A stretch of DNA of 64,000 nt from assembly GCF_000284035.1 (NCBI RefSeq), contig NC_016887.1, positions 2,170,001 through 2,234,000 on the forward strand, in the 5' to 3' direction. Positions 28,079-38,549 of the stretch are shown here, one piece after another; within the stretch, counting starts at the first letter, position 1, and each line of letters starts with the position of its first letter. Under the pieces are notes generated by a model. That model was not told the origin of the DNA, did not search any database, and saw only the letters and a program-made list of their open reading frames with translations. Made by a program: the position numbers and the translations under genes. Origin of the DNA: Nocardia cyriacigeorgica GUH-2 (GTDB lineage: Bacteria > Actinomycetota > Actinomycetes > Mycobacteriales > Mycobacteriaceae).

Positions 28079-28801
28079 ATGGGCGGAGCGAACGCACAGG
28101 TGCACCCGGAGACCGGCGACCCGGGCGTTGCCGTGCGCCGCGAGGTGGGCGCGGCGGGCGTCATCGCGGCCGCGGTGATCGTCGCCAACCTCATCGGCGC
28201 CGTCGTCTGGGGCCTGCTCGCGCCCGCCGAACAGCTGCTCGTCGTGCAGCCCGGGCGGGGCGCCCCGCTGACCGGCGAGAGTGCGCACCGCTTCGACGCG
28301 GTGGCGATCTTCGTCTGCATCGGTGCGGTGATCGGGCTGCTCGCGGCCGTCGGCGCCTGGCGGTGGCGGCGGGTGCGCGGCCCCATCGCCTACGCCGGAC
28401 TGCTGTTCGGTTCGGTCGCGGGCGGGTATCTGATGGCGTGGCTGGGGGAGTACATCGCCGAGGCGAACCATCCGCGCCCGGACGATCCGCCGGTCGGCCA
28501 GATCGTGGCCTTGCCGCCGGAGGTGGGGACCTGGATGGCGTTGGTGCCGCAGCCGTTGATCGCGTCGCTGGTGGTGTTGTTCCTCGCCGCGCTGAGCACC
28601 TCGGAGGATCTGGGCACCGGATACGCGGGGCCGCTGGGCGGGTCCCGGCCGGTCGCCGCCGACGGCTACGACCCGGCGTTGGTGTACGACCCGTACGGAC
28701 AGGTGCCGGTGGGATATGGCTCTGCACCGCAGGCAGTTGCGCCGCCGCAGCAGCAGGCGCCCCAGCCGGGTGTGCTACCGGAACGGGATTCGACCAACTG
28801 A
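28079..28801 (+). CDS. DUF2567-type membrane protein (Rv1591-like)
   Basis: This 240-residue protein has four hydrophobic segments (AAGVIAAAVIVANLIGAVVW, VAIFVCIGAVIGLLAAVGAW, AYAGLLFGSVAGGYLMAW, LIASLVVLFLAALS) and a proline/glutamine-rich C-terminal tail with no fold. Its position directly after bioB-bsaP matches Rv1591 of M. tuberculosis, and the topology fits the DUF2567 family. The function is unknown; conserved location suggests, without proof, a link to biotin metabolism. The ATG at 28079 is the first in frame that starts near the preceding gene end. Confidence 0.75.
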   Translation: MGGANAQVHPETGDPGVAVRREVGAAGVIAAAVIVANLIGAVVWGLLAPAEQLLVVQPGRGAPLTGESAHRFDAVAIFVCIGAVIGLLAAVGAWRWRRVRGPIAYAGLLFGSVAGGYLMAWLGEYIAEANHPRPDDPPVGQIVALPPEVGTWMALVPQPLIASLVVLFLAALSTSEDLGTGYAGPLGGSRPVAADGYDPALVYDPYGQVPVGYGSAPQAVAPPQQQAPQPGVLPERDSTN

Positions 28802-28910
28802 TCTCGCCCCGCGCCGGTGTTGGCCCAACCGTTGCCTCGCGTTCGGCCGAATAGCTACCTGCCGACCCTAGAATTGGTGCATACGCTGGACTTTCAAGGG
28901 GAGGCGAGCA

Positions 28911-29441
28911 ATGCCGTTCTCCGATGGCGGGATCGTCGTCGAGGAGCTCGACGAGCAATTCTGGGAAGTGGCCGAACCGCTCGAGTATCGCGGCGCCACC
29001 GAGCGATTCGTGGTGCCCAAGGGTTTCCGCACTGATTTCGCCTCGGTTCCGCGTCCGGTGGTGTGGCTGATCCCGCGCTACGGCGCGTACACGAAAGCCG
29101 CCATCCTGCACGACTATCTGCTGAGTTCGGGTGCGGTGAGCGTGGCCGACGCCGACGGCATCTTCCGCCGCACGCTCGGCGAACTCGGGGTGTCGGTGCC
29201 GCGCCGGTGGATGATGTGGGCTGCGGTGCGCTTCGCCACTCGGCTGCGCGGCGCGACCGCCGGCGATATCGCGATCTTCACGGTCGTAGCGGTGCTGTCG
29301 ATCCTGTTTCTCGCGGTCCCCGTCGTCGTGGTGACGGTGTTCCTGATCCTGTTCTGGTTCATCGAACTCATCGCGTGGGCGATCACCCGCCTGTTCCGGC
29401 GGCCCGAGCCCGCGCCGGCGCCGGATATGAAATCCGCCTGA
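28911..29441 (+). CDS. DUF1353 domain protein with C-terminal membrane segments
   Basis: This protein has 176 residues. The DUF1353 core is ERFVVPKGFRTDFASVPRPV then YTKAAILHDYLL, continuing to FRRTLGELGVSVPRRWMMW. A C-terminal pair of hydrophobic stretches (DIAIFTVVAVLSILFLAVPV and VTVFLILFWFIELIAWAI) follows. DUF1353 occurs in phage and bacterial proteins of unknown role. A GGGGAGGCGAGCA ribosome site supports the ATG at 28911. No phage genes adjoin it. Confidence 0.8.
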   Translation: MPFSDGGIVVEELDEQFWEVAEPLEYRGATERFVVPKGFRTDFASVPRPVVWLIPRYGAYTKAAILHDYLLSSGAVSVADADGIFRRTLGELGVSVPRRWMMWAAVRFATRLRGATAGDIAIFTVVAVLSILFLAVPVVVVTVFLILFWFIELIAWAITRLFRRPEPAPAPDMKSA

Positions 29442-29591
29442 GCGGGTGCCGGGCCGGTTCGGCCGCGAAAACGGGTGGATCGGCGTGGCGTCCGGCGCCT
29501 ACCGTGGCACGGCAATCATTCGCGGACGGCAGCGTTGTACGACAGCCTGCCGTGCGCGAGCCCGCCACGGATCGGCGAAAGGAGGTGAACC

Positions 29592-29777
29592 ATGCCCAGC
29601 ACAAGCCCACTGCGGCCAGGGGATTCGCTATCGAGCGACAGGGGAGAGGCTTCGGAGCGACCCGACCTGACCGCGTGGCGCAAACGTCACGCACTCCGCA
29701 GTTCCAATGCCGCCCGGCCGCTGCCGAACAAGCGGCGCTACCGGCGCGAACGCAAACACGCCAAGGCCGATTATTGA
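29592..29777 (+). CDS. Small basic protein, 61 aa
   Basis: An exceptionally strong ribosome site, AAAGGAGGTGA, sits three bases before the ATG. The product is short, hydrophilic and strongly basic at the end (NKRRYRRERKHAKADY). There is no signal, Cys or membrane segment. It could bind nucleic acid or ribosomes, but no family is recognised. It lies 150 bases after the DUF1353 gene and converges on the gene at 29832. The Shine-Dalgarno match is the best in the window and is the main reason to accept it. Confidence 0.65.
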   Translation: MPSTSPLRPGDSLSSDRGEASERPDLTAWRKRHALRSSNAARPLPNKRRYRRERKHAKADY

Positions 29778-29831
29778 TACCGGCTCAGCCCTGGGTGCGG
29801 GCGAGGAGTTCGCGCCGGCTGTGAGGAGCGG

Positions 29832-30458
29832 TCAGGACGGCGCTTCGGGCGCGTATTCGGGCAGTGGGGATCCGTCGAGGGTGTGCTGGGTGGGCGTCAA
29901 TTCGAGCACCGTGGCGACCATTCCGGGGTGCAGCGCGGTAGCCATGCACTGGAAGCCGATCTTGGTCCGGTCGCGGCGGCCCGTTCCGCTCGCGCCGCCG
30001 CTGTCGCAGGCGGTGACGACCATCCGGGCGAACCAGTCGCGGTAATGCTGTGCGCCGGTGCGGTCCTCGGCGAGGTCGGCCAGCGTGTCGATGCGTGAGG
30101 CGCGCATGCAGTCGACGTAGACCGCGGCGATGAAGTCCGGGTCCGGGATGACGACGACCTGGACCTGCAATCGTTGAAAGGCGTGCTGTGCGTTGAACTC
30201 CCACGCTCCGTGCGCCTCGGCGATCTCGCCGATCTGCGGTTGTCCGGTGACGATCCACTGGTAGTACTCGCCGGATGCGCTGAAGATGTGCTCGAACGCG
30301 TCGAACTGGTCGCGCGAGAATCCGAGGTAGGGCGACGGAAACTCCGGCAGCGGTTCCCAGCGCATGTGCGGGAACTGCCAGCTGTCGAGCCACTCGGCCG
30401 CCTGTTCCCGGTTGCGCGATATGTGCGCCCAGTGGTTCGCCCCTGGTTGCCCCGACAT
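29832..30458 (-). CDS. Hypothetical protein, 208 aa
   Basis: The ATG at 30458 follows GAGGAG at good spacing. The protein has no signal peptide and no membrane segment. Notable stretches are HMRWEPLPEFPSPYLGFSRD, EHIFSASGEYYQWIVTGQP and RTGAQHYRDWFARMVVTAC. I do not recognise a family. Codon use resembles the neighbours. A strong hairpin separates it from nrtR upstream on the same strand, so it probably has its own promoter or depends on readthrough. Confidence 0.6.
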   Translation of the reverse strand: MSGQPGANHWAHISRNREQAAEWLDSWQFPHMRWEPLPEFPSPYLGFSRDQFDAFEHIFSASGEYYQWIVTGQPQIGEIAEAHGAWEFNAQHAFQRLQVQVVVIPDPDFIAAVYVDCMRASRIDTLADLAEDRTGAQHYRDWFARMVVTACDSGGASGTGRRDRTKIGFQCMATALHPGMVATVLELTPTQHTLDGSPLPEYAPEAPS

Positions 30459-30483
30459 GCCGACGCTCCTCGGTCTCGACTCG

Positions 30484-30509
30484 GCCGGGGCCCGCAGACG
30501 GGCCCCGGC
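30484..30509 (-). terminator. Hairpin after nrtR
   Basis: GCCGGGGCCCG, a 4-base loop, then CGGGCCCCGGC form a perfect 11-bp G+C stem 17 bases past the nrtR stop. It would end nrtR transcription before the next gene on the strand. Confidence 0.65.
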
Positions 30510-30526
30510 TCATTGTGACGCACAAC

Positions 30527-31285
30527 TCATGTCGGGGGGCGCAGTGCGGCGAATTCGTCGGTGACGCGGAGTTCGGAGTCGGTGAAGCGGTAGACGGCGG
30601 CGGGGCGGCCGCCCGCTCGGCCGGGGGCGGCGGTCTCGCCGGTGGGCGTGATTACCTTGCGGCGGCTGAGGACTCGCTGCAGGTTCGTCGTGTCGACGTC
30701 GTAACCGAGTGCTACGCAATAGATTTTGCGCAACGTCGACATGGTGAACGTCGCGGGCGCCAGGGCGAAGGCGATGTTGGTGTAGGACAGCTTGGCGGCC
30801 AAGCGAGTTCGCGCATGCTCGACGACGATGCCGTGGTCGAACGACATGTTCGGCAGGGCCGACACCGGATGCCAGGCGGTATCGGGCGGCAGCTGCGGGT
30901 CGGCGGTCAACGGCACCAGGCCCAGATAGGCCGAGGCGATGCGGCGCGGCGGCGGCACCCGGTCGGGCGCGCTGAACACCGACAGCTGTTCGAGGTGGGT
31001 CAGCTCGCGCACATCGACCTTCTCCGCCAACTGCCTGCGGGCGGAGAAATCCAGGTCCTCGTCGTCGCGTAACCGGCCGCCGGGTAGCGACCAGGTGCCG
31101 GCCTGCGGGTCCAGCGCCCGCTCCCAGAGCAACACCGCCAATTCGGTCCGTTGACCAGAACGGCGGCGCCCGCCCCGCTCGCTCGAGCCCTCATCGCAGC
31201 CCTGACCTGCGGTGACATCGGTAGGGAAGCGGCGAACCTGGAACACCGCGGTGAGCGATTCATGGATGGTGCTACTATGGGCCAT
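30527..31285 (-). CDS. nrtR: NrtR-type Nudix-related repressor of NAD synthesis
   Basis: NrtR proteins join a Nudix-like sensor domain, which binds ADP-ribose-type NAD metabolites, to a winged-helix DNA-binding domain. The N-terminal part has ELAVLLWERALDPQAGTWSL then PGGRLRDDEDLDFSARRQL. The catalytic REXXEE of the Nudix box is replaced, as in regulators. The C-terminal winged helix is in MSTLRKIYCVALGYDVDTTN, then RPAAVYRFTDSEL. I use the ATG at 31285 because the earlier ATG lies inside the operator. A TATGAT -10 element seven bases upstream suggests a leaderless mRNA. It is divergent from nadABC. Confidence 0.88.
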   Translation of the reverse strand: MAHSSTIHESLTAVFQVRRFPTDVTAGQGCDEGSSERGGRRRSGQRTELAVLLWERALDPQAGTWSLPGGRLRDDEDLDFSARRQLAEKVDVRELTHLEQLSVFSAPDRVPPPRRIASAYLGLVPLTADPQLPPDTAWHPVSALPNMSFDHGIVVEHARTRLAAKLSYTNIAFALAPATFTMSTLRKIYCVALGYDVDTTNLQRVLSRRKVITPTGETAAPGRAGGRPAAVYRFTDSELRVTDEFAALRPPT

Positions 31286-31286
31286 G

Positions 31287-31307
31287 TTTTCGATCATAAG
31301 TCGAAAA
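31287..31307. promoter_or_regulatory. NrtR operator between nrtR and nadA
   Basis: TTTTCGA TCATAAG TCGAAAA is a perfect 21-bp inverted repeat. It contains the nrtR -10 element on the minus strand and lies 56 bases before the nadA start, so one bound dimer could block both promoters. Confidence 0.85.
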
Positions 31308-31362
31308 CCTGGTGTGGTGCGAATCGGCGGCGATGCCGGGGCGCACGAAGGAAGGAGCCATC

Positions 31363-32406
31363 ATGGCGACGATGGGAGCTGAACTCGCCCCCGCACTGTT
31401 GGAGCGGGTCACCGACACCCCGTCGGGGTTCGCCGGGGTCGACGCGACACCCGAGTGGGCGAGCGAGGTCAAACGCCTGGCCAGGATGCGCAACGCGACG
31501 ATCCTCGCGCACAACTACCAGCTGCCCGAGATCCAGGACGTGGCCGACCACGTCGGTGACTCGCTGGCGCTGTCGCGGATCGCGGCCGAGGCGCCCGAGG
31601 ACACCATCGTGTTCTGCGGTGTGCACTTCATGGCCGAGACCGCCAAGATCCTCAGCCCGGACAAGACCGTCCTGATCCCGGATCAGCGCGCCGGCTGCTC
31701 GCTGGCCGATTCGATCACCGCCGACGAACTGCGCGAGTGGAAAGCCGAACATCCGGGCGCGGTCGTGGTGTCGTATGTGAACACCACCGCCGCGGTGAAG
31801 GCGCTCACCGACATCTGCTGCACCTCGTCCAACGCCGTCGACGTGGTCGCCTCCATCGACCCCGACCGCGAAGTGCTGTTCCTGCCCGACCAGTTTCTCG
31901 GCGCGCACGTCAAGCGCGTCACCGGCCGGGAGAACATGCACATCTGGGCCGGCGAATGCCACGTGCACGCCGGCATCAACGGCGACGAGCTGCAGGAGCA
32001 GGCGCGCACCCACCCCGACGCCGAGCTGTTCGTGCACCCCGAATGCGGCTGCGCGACCTCCGCGCTGTACCTGGCGGGCGAGGGTTCGTTCCCGGCCGAC
32101 CGGGTGCACATCCTGTCCACCGGCGGCATGATCGACGCGGCCAAGGCGGCCAAGTCGAATCAGGTGCTGGTGGCCACCGAGGTCGGCATGCTGCACCAGC
32201 TGCGCAAGGCCGCACCGGGCATCGACTTCCAGGCCGTCAACGATCGTGCCGCCTGCAAGTACATGAAGATGATCACCCCGGCCGCCCTGCTGCGCAGCCT
32301 CGCCGAGAACACCGACGAGGTGCACGTCGACCCGGAAACCGCCGCCCTGGCCCGCAATTCGGTCCAGCGCATGATCGAGATCGGCAACCCCGGCGGCGGG
32401 GAGTGA
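31363..32406 (+). CDS. nadA: Quinolinate synthase A
   Basis: NadA condenses iminoaspartate from NadB with dihydroxyacetone phosphate to quinolinate, using a [4Fe-4S] cluster. The ATG at 31363 follows GAAGGAG and gives 347 residues. The N-terminal [20 protein letters not shown] is diagnostic. Cluster and active-site segments are [25 protein letters not shown] and [17 protein letters not shown]. It is the first gene of the nadABC operon under the NrtR operator. Confidence 0.96.
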   Translation: MATMGAELAPALLERVTDTPSGFAGVDATPEWASEVKRLARMRNATILAHNYQLPEIQDVADHVGDSLALSRIAAEAPEDTIVFCGVHFMAETAKILSPDKTVLIPDQRAGCSLADSITADELREWKAEHPGAVVVSYVNTTAAVKALTDICCTSSNAVDVVASIDPDREVLFLPDQFLGAHVKRVTGRENMHIWAGECHVHAGINGDELQEQARTHPDAELFVHPECGCATSALYLAGEGSFPADRVHILSTGGMIDAAKAAKSNQVLVATEVGMLHQLRKAAPGIDFQAVNDRAACKYMKMITPAALLRSLAENTDEVHVDPETAALARNSVQRMIEIGNPGGGE

Positions 32407-32492
32407 ACCGGTCCCGGCTCGGTGCCGGGAGTGCCCGGCCGTCGGCCGTCGCGCCGATCGTGCAGGCGCCGACCTCGCCGACGGGCCCGGCG

Positions 32493-32514
32493 GGCCCCGC
32501 TGACCTGCGGGGCC
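32493..32514 (+). other. Intercistronic hairpin between nadA and nadB
   Basis: GGCCCCGC, a 6-base loop, then GCGGGGCC form a perfect 8-bp stem in the 133-base nadA-nadB gap, 26 bases before the nadB start. It may set relative expression or mark an RNA processing site; no gene is seen in this gap. Confidence 0.5.
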
Positions 32515-32539
32515 GCGGGCGAATCCACCTGGAGAAGAG

Positions 32540-34186
32540 ATGAACGCGCCGGCTTTCGAGTGGACCGAGGACGCGGATTTCGTCGTCATCGGTGGCGGCG
32601 TCGCGGGACTGACCGCGGCCCGAGCCGCATCGCAGCGTGGTCTGCGGGTGCTGGTGCTGAGCAAGGGCGGTCCGACCGACACGTCGACCCAATACGCCCA
32701 GGGCGGCATCGCGGTGGTCGCGCCGCACGGCGATTCGGTCGAATCACATGTGCGTGACACAGTGGCAGCCGGTGGCGGGCTCTGCGATGTCGCGGCGGTC
32801 GAATCCATCGTCACGGGCGGGCAGGATGCTGTGGCCGCGCTGACGGACCTGGGTGCGGTCTTCGACCTCGGCCGCGACGGTCAGATCTCGCGCACCCGCG
32901 AGGGCGGGCACAGCACTCGCCGGATCATCCACGCCGGCGGCGACGCCACCGGCGCGGAGGTGCAGCGGGCGTTGAACGCGGCCGGGTTGCCGGTGCTGTT
33001 CCGTACCGCGGCGGTGCGGATCGTCACCGGTGAGCGCGGCGTGCGTGGGGTGATCGCGGTGTCCGGGCGCGGCATCGGTGCGGTGCACGCTCCGGCGGTG
33101 CTGCTGGCCACCGGTGGGCTCGGGCAGCTCTACGCGCTGAGCACCAATCCGCCCGGCGCCACCGCCGACGGCCTCGGGCTCGCCCTGTGGGCCGGTGCCG
33201 AGGTGGCCGACCTGGAATTCGTGCAGTTCCATCCGACGGTCCTGCACACCCCGGGCGGGCTCGGACGCAGGCCGTTGATCAGTGAGGCGGTGCGCGGTGA
33301 GGGCGCGGTGCTGGTCGATTCGCGGGGCGAGCCGGTGACGGCCGGGGTGCACCCGCTCGGTGATCTCGCGCCTCGGGACGTGGTCTCGCGGGCCATCGCC
33401 GACCGCATGCGACAGCTCGGTGAGGATCACGTGTACCTGGACGCGCGTGCCGTCGAGGACTTCACTCGTCGCTTCCCGACGATCACCGCGTCCTGCCTGG
33501 CGGCCGGGATCGACCCGCGCACCGACTTGATCCCCGTGGCGCCCGCCGCGCACTACCAGTGCGGTGGTGTCGTGACCGACGTCTGCGGCCGCACCTCGGT
33601 GCCGGGGCTGTACGCGGCGGGTGAGGTCGCGCGCACCGGCTTGCACGGGGCGAATCGCCTGGCTTCCAACAGCCTGCTGGAGGGGCTGGTGGTGGGCGAA
33701 CGCGCGGGTGCCGCCGCGGTGACGCGCCTCGGCGAACCGACCGGCTTCGCGCCGGATGAGCACGTCGACGTTCCCTCGGCGCCTCGAGAGCTCGTGCAGC
33801 AGATGATGACCACCCATGCCGCGGTGGTCCGCGATGCTGCCGGACTGACGACGGCAACCGAGGTCCTCGAGCGGGCGGTGCGCAGCGTGGATCCTGCTGG
33901 GCCGGTCGTGATCGGCGCGGATGCCACTGCACCCGGCCAACCCGCGACCGTTCCTGACGCCGCATCGCTGACCGCGCGTATCGCCGCCTTCGAAGACGCA
34001 GCCCTCACTGTCACCGCACGGGCGCTGTTGCTGGCGGCGGCGGCGCGGCGGGAGAGCCGTGGCTGCCACACCCGCTCGGACCATCCGGCGCCGGACGAGA
34101 CCGCCCGCCACAGCACCGCGATCCGCCTGGCCCCCGACGGCACCCCGCACCTCACCCCGCTGACGGTGCCCGTCACCACCGGATGA
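32540..34186 (+). CDS. nadB: L-aspartate oxidase
   Basis: NadB is an FAD enzyme that oxidises aspartate to iminoaspartate for NadA. The 548-residue protein opens with the FAD motif FVVIGGGVAGLTAARAAS (about 14-31). It has the conserved STQYAQGGIAVV, LEFVQFHPTVLH, LISEAVRGEGAVLV and RTGLHGANRLASNSLLEGLV of the succinate-dehydrogenase-flavoprotein family. GGAGAAGAG is directly before the ATG. The order nadA-nadB-nadC matches mycobacteria. Confidence 0.95.
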   Translation: MNAPAFEWTEDADFVVIGGGVAGLTAARAASQRGLRVLVLSKGGPTDTSTQYAQGGIAVVAPHGDSVESHVRDTVAAGGGLCDVAAVESIVTGGQDAVAALTDLGAVFDLGRDGQISRTREGGHSTRRIIHAGGDATGAEVQRALNAAGLPVLFRTAAVRIVTGERGVRGVIAVSGRGIGAVHAPAVLLATGGLGQLYALSTNPPGATADGLGLALWAGAEVADLEFVQFHPTVLHTPGGLGRRPLISEAVRGEGAVLVDSRGEPVTAGVHPLGDLAPRDVVSRAIADRMRQLGEDHVYLDARAVEDFTRRFPTITASCLAAGIDPRTDLIPVAPAAHYQCGGVVTDVCGRTSVPGLYAAGEVARTGLHGANRLASNSLLEGLVVGERAGAAAVTRLGEPTGFAPDEHVDVPSAPRELVQQMMTTHAAVVRDAAGLTTATEVLERAVRSVDPAGPVVIGADATAPGQPATVPDAASLTARIAAFEDAALTVTARALLLAAAARRESRGCHTRSDHPAPDETARHSTAIRLAPDGTPHLTPLTVPVTTG

Positions 34187-34197
34187 CGTCGCCGAGA

Positions 34198-34244
34198 GTT
34201 ACATGGCCGAGGCGAAACGCGAGAAGACCTCTCGGCCATGTAGC
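34198..34244 (+). other. Long hairpin between nadB and nadC
   Basis: TACATGGCCGAG (34200-34211) pairs perfectly with CTCGGCCATGTA (34231-34242). The stem extends by a wobble and a G-C pair outwards, and the loop is 19 bases. It sits in the 95-base nadB-nadC gap, 38 bases before nadC. Each arm contains an ATG; neither opens a sizeable frame. Confidence 0.6.
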
Positions 34245-34281
34245 GCTCGCCGACCAGAGACATGAGAGTAGGGAGTTCGTG

Positions 34282-35142
34282 ATGGGATTGGATGTGGGTT
34301 TGGGGCGCGAGGAAGTGCTCGCGTTGATCCGGACCGCTTTGGATGAGGACCTGCGGTACGGACCCGACGTCACGACCGTGGCGACCGTTCCCGAGGACGC
34401 CGTGGTGAAGGCGTCGGTGGTGTCGCGGCAGCCGGGGACGGTCGCCGGGATCGACGTGGGGCTGCTGGTGCTCGATGAGGTCATCGGCGCGGGCAACTAC
34501 GAGGTCGCCGAGCGGGTGGCCGACGGAACCCGGGTGACGCCGGGGCAGACGGTGCTGGGCATCGTCGCTCCGACGCGCGGGCTGCTCACCGCCGAACGCA
34601 CCATGCTCAACCTGATGTGCCACCTGTCCGGCATCGCCACCGCCACCGCCGCGTGGGTGGACGCGGTGTTCGGCACCGACTGCCGGATCCGCGACAGCCG
34701 CAAGACCCTGCCGGGCCTGCGCGCACTCCAGAAGTACGCGGTGCGCGTGGGTGGCGGGGTGAATCACCGGATGGGTCTCGGCGATGCGGCGCTGATCAAG
34801 GACAACCACGTCGTCGCGGCCGGTTCGGTGGTCGAGGCTTTGCGCGCGGTGCGCGAACTCGCCCCGGACATCGAATGCGAGGTCGAGGTCGACAGCCTCG
34901 AACAGCTCGACGCGGTACTGGCCGAGGACGTGCAACTGGTCCTGCTCGACAACTTCCCGCTCTGGCAGACCCAGGCCGCAGTGCAGCGCCGCAACGCCAA
35001 GTCACCGGACACGAAGCTGGAATCCTCCGGCGGGCTGACCCTCGATGTGGCCGCCGACTACGCCCGTACCGGCGTCGATTACCTCGCCGTCGGCGCCCTG
35101 ACGCACTCGGTGACCGTGCTGGATCTCGGCCTGGACATGTAG
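34282..35142 (+). CDS. nadC: Nicotinate-nucleotide pyrophosphorylase (carboxylating)
   Basis: NadC converts quinolinate and PRPP to nicotinate mononucleotide with loss of CO2, the last de novo step before the NAD salvage merge. I use the ATG at 34282 with GTAGGGAG upstream (286 residues); the frame is open further up but runs through the hairpin. Motifs are DEDLRYGPDVTT, ERTMLNLMCHLSGIAT, RDSRKTLPGLRALQKYAV, NHRMGLGDAALIKDNHV and ESSGGLTLD. It ends the nad operon; fadD converges from the right. Confidence 0.96.
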   Translation: MGLDVGLGREEVLALIRTALDEDLRYGPDVTTVATVPEDAVVKASVVSRQPGTVAGIDVGLLVLDEVIGAGNYEVAERVADGTRVTPGQTVLGIVAPTRGLLTAERTMLNLMCHLSGIATATAAWVDAVFGTDCRIRDSRKTLPGLRALQKYAVRVGGGVNHRMGLGDAALIKDNHVVAAGSVVEALRAVRELAPDIECEVEVDSLEQLDAVLAEDVQLVLLDNFPLWQTQAAVQRRNAKSPDTKLESSGGLTLDVAADYARTGVDYLAVGALTHSVTVLDLGLDM

Positions 35143-35170
35143 GTCCCCCGCCGGCCGGGTGCTGCGCCAC

Positions 35171-36718
<1,548 letters not shown>

Positions 36719-36770
36719 CGGGTCCTCCTGAAGAGATTGGCCGGTCTGCGACCTAGGTCACAGCTACGAG

Positions 36771-36874
36771 TGTAAGTGAACTGCTGATAGGTGTAAATGG
36801 CCTCTATCGACGTAGTCAACGCTTCAAACCGGTATTGACAAGAGCGGCAGGGCTAGTGCAACCATGTAAGTGAA
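36771..36874. repeat. Direct repeats in the fadD/thiolase divergent promoter
   Basis: TGTAAGTGAA occurs at 36771-36780 and again at 36865-36874, with a related GTGTAAATGG at 36791-36800. A TTGACA -35-like hexamer lies at 36835-36840. The 184-base gap is A+T-richer than the surroundings. The repeats may be half-sites for the double-headed TetR encoded at the end of the cluster, but that is inference. Confidence 0.4.
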
Positions 36875-36902
36875 TTCCAAATAGTTGATTGGAGAAGCGC
36901 TT

Positions 36903-38087
36903 ATGGGTGCGACCACCCTCGTCGCCGGCGTCGGGATGATCCCGTTCACCACCCCGCGCACGAGCCAGACCTACGACGTGATGGGTGAACGCGCGGTCCG
37001 CGCCGCACTCGCCGATGCCGGCGTCGACTACACCGCGATCCAGCAGGCCTACGCGGGCTACGTCTACGGAGATTCCACCTCCGGCCAGGCCGCCCTGTAC
37101 AGGGTCGGTGTCACCGGCATCCCGGTGGTCAACGTCAACAACAACTGCTCCACCGGTTCGTCGGCGCTGTTCCTGGCCCGGCAGGCGATCGAGCACGGGG
37201 TCGCGGACGTGGTGCTCGCGGTCGGTTTCGAGCAGATGCAGCGCGGCGCGCTGACCATGTCCTACACCGATCGGCCGAGCCCGTTCGACAGCTTCGGCGC
37301 GGTCGTCGACCGCCTCCAGGGCGGCAGCGACGCACCGTTCGCGGCGCAGTACTTCGGCGGTGCGGGCCGTGAGTACGCCGACAAGTACGGCATGGACCCG
37401 GCGGTGTTCGCCCAGATCGCGGTGAAGGCCCGCAAGCACGCGGCCAACAACCCGTACGCGGTGTTCCGCGACCCGGTGACCGCCGAGCAGGTGCTGGCCG
37501 CACCACAGATCTACGGTCCGCTGACCCGATTGCAGTGCTGCCCGCCGACCTGCGGAGCGGCCGCGGCCGTGCTGGTCAGCGAGGAGTACGCCCGCAAGCA
37601 CGGCCTGCGCCGCGACGTCGCGATCGCCGCGCAGGCCATGACCACCGACGGTCCCGCGACCTTCGACAGCGACTCGATGATGAACATCGTCGGCGCCGAT
37701 ATGGCCCGCTCCGCCGCACAGCAGGTATACGAGCGGGCGGGTATCGGACCCGAAGACATCCGCGTGGTCGAACTGCACGACTGCTTCACCACCAACGAAC
37801 TGCTCACCTATGAAGCGCTCGGGCTCACCCCGGAGGGGACGGCCGAGAAGTTCATCGCCGACGGGGACAACACCTACGGCGGCCGGGTGGTCACCAACCC
37901 GTCGGGCGGGCTGCTGTCGAAGGGCCATCCGCTGGGCGCGACCGGTCTGGCGCAGTGCGCGGAACTGGTCTGGCAGCTGCGCGGCCAGGCCGAGCAGCGT
38001 CAGGTCGAGGATGTGCGGGTCGGCCTGCAACACAACATCGGACTCGGCGGCGCTGCCGTCGTCACCCTGTACCAGAAAGTGGGCTGA
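36903..38087 (+). CDS. SCP-x-type thiolase / lipid-transfer-like acetyl-CoA acyltransferase
   Basis: This 394-residue thiolase-fold protein starts 12 bases after GGAGAAG. The nucleophile is Cys82 in VNVNNNCSTGSSALFLA. The conserved histidine is in VVELHDCFTTNELL, and the second active-site loop is PSGGLLSKGHPLGATG. This architecture is typical of SCP-x/lipid-transfer thiolases, which shorten branched or sterol side-chain acyl-CoAs. It leads an operon with two MaoC-type hydratases and an SDR. Confidence 0.88.
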   Translation: MGATTLVAGVGMIPFTTPRTSQTYDVMGERAVRAALADAGVDYTAIQQAYAGYVYGDSTSGQAALYRVGVTGIPVVNVNNNCSTGSSALFLARQAIEHGVADVVLAVGFEQMQRGALTMSYTDRPSPFDSFGAVVDRLQGGSDAPFAAQYFGGAGREYADKYGMDPAVFAQIAVKARKHAANNPYAVFRDPVTAEQVLAAPQIYGPLTRLQCCPPTCGAAAAVLVSEEYARKHGLRRDVAIAAQAMTTDGPATFDSDSMMNIVGADMARSAAQQVYERAGIGPEDIRVVELHDCFTTNELLTYEALGLTPEGTAEKFIADGDNTYGGRVVTNPSGGLLSKGHPLGATGLAQCAELVWQLRGQAEQRQVEDVRVGLQHNIGLGGAAVVTLYQKVG

Positions 38088-38090
38088 GGT

Positions 38091-38549
38091 ATGCCACTCG
38101 ACCCCGCCGTCATCGGCACCGAGCTACCGCCGTCGACGCTCACCGTCGACGCCGGACGACTGCGATTCCTCGCCAAGGCCATCGGCGAGACCAACCCGGT
38201 CTTCACCGACGATGCCGCGGCGAAAGCCGCAGGCCACCAATCGCTTCCGGTGCCGCCGACGTTCCTGTTCTCGATCGAACTGGAGCAGCCCGACCCGTTC
38301 GCGTGGATGGCGCGACTGGGCGTGGACCTGCGCACCGTGCTGCACGGTGAGCAGCGGTTCGACTACCACTCGGTGGCCCACGCCGGTGACACGCTCACCG
38401 CCCGGCCGCGCATCGTCGACATCTACAGCAAGAAGGGCGGTGCGCTCGAGTTCGTGGTGAAACAGACCGACGTCACCCGAGCCGACGGCACCGCCGTCGC
38501 CGAACTGACCTCGGTGATCGTCATCCGCAATCCGGGAGCCGCCGCATGA
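38091..38549 (+). CDS. MaoC-like dehydratase N-terminal domain protein (FAS1-like hydratase)
   Basis: This 152-residue protein starts three bases after the thiolase stop. It has the hot-dog fold with ALAKAIGETNPVF-type entry (FLAKAIGETNPVFTDDAA), VPPTFLFSIELEQ and VLHGEQRFDYHSVAHAGDTL. These belong to the non-catalytic or partner subunit of two-part enoyl-CoA hydratases, such as HadA/HadC or FAS1-like hydratases. It overlaps the next gene by four bases and probably forms a heterodimer with it. Confidence 0.85.
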   Translation: MPLDPAVIGTELPPSTLTVDAGRLRFLAKAIGETNPVFTDDAAAKAAGHQSLPVPPTFLFSIELEQPDPFAWMARLGVDLRTVLHGEQRFDYHSVAHAGDTLTARPRIVDIYSKKGGALEFVVKQTDVTRADGTAVAELTSVIVIRNPGAAA

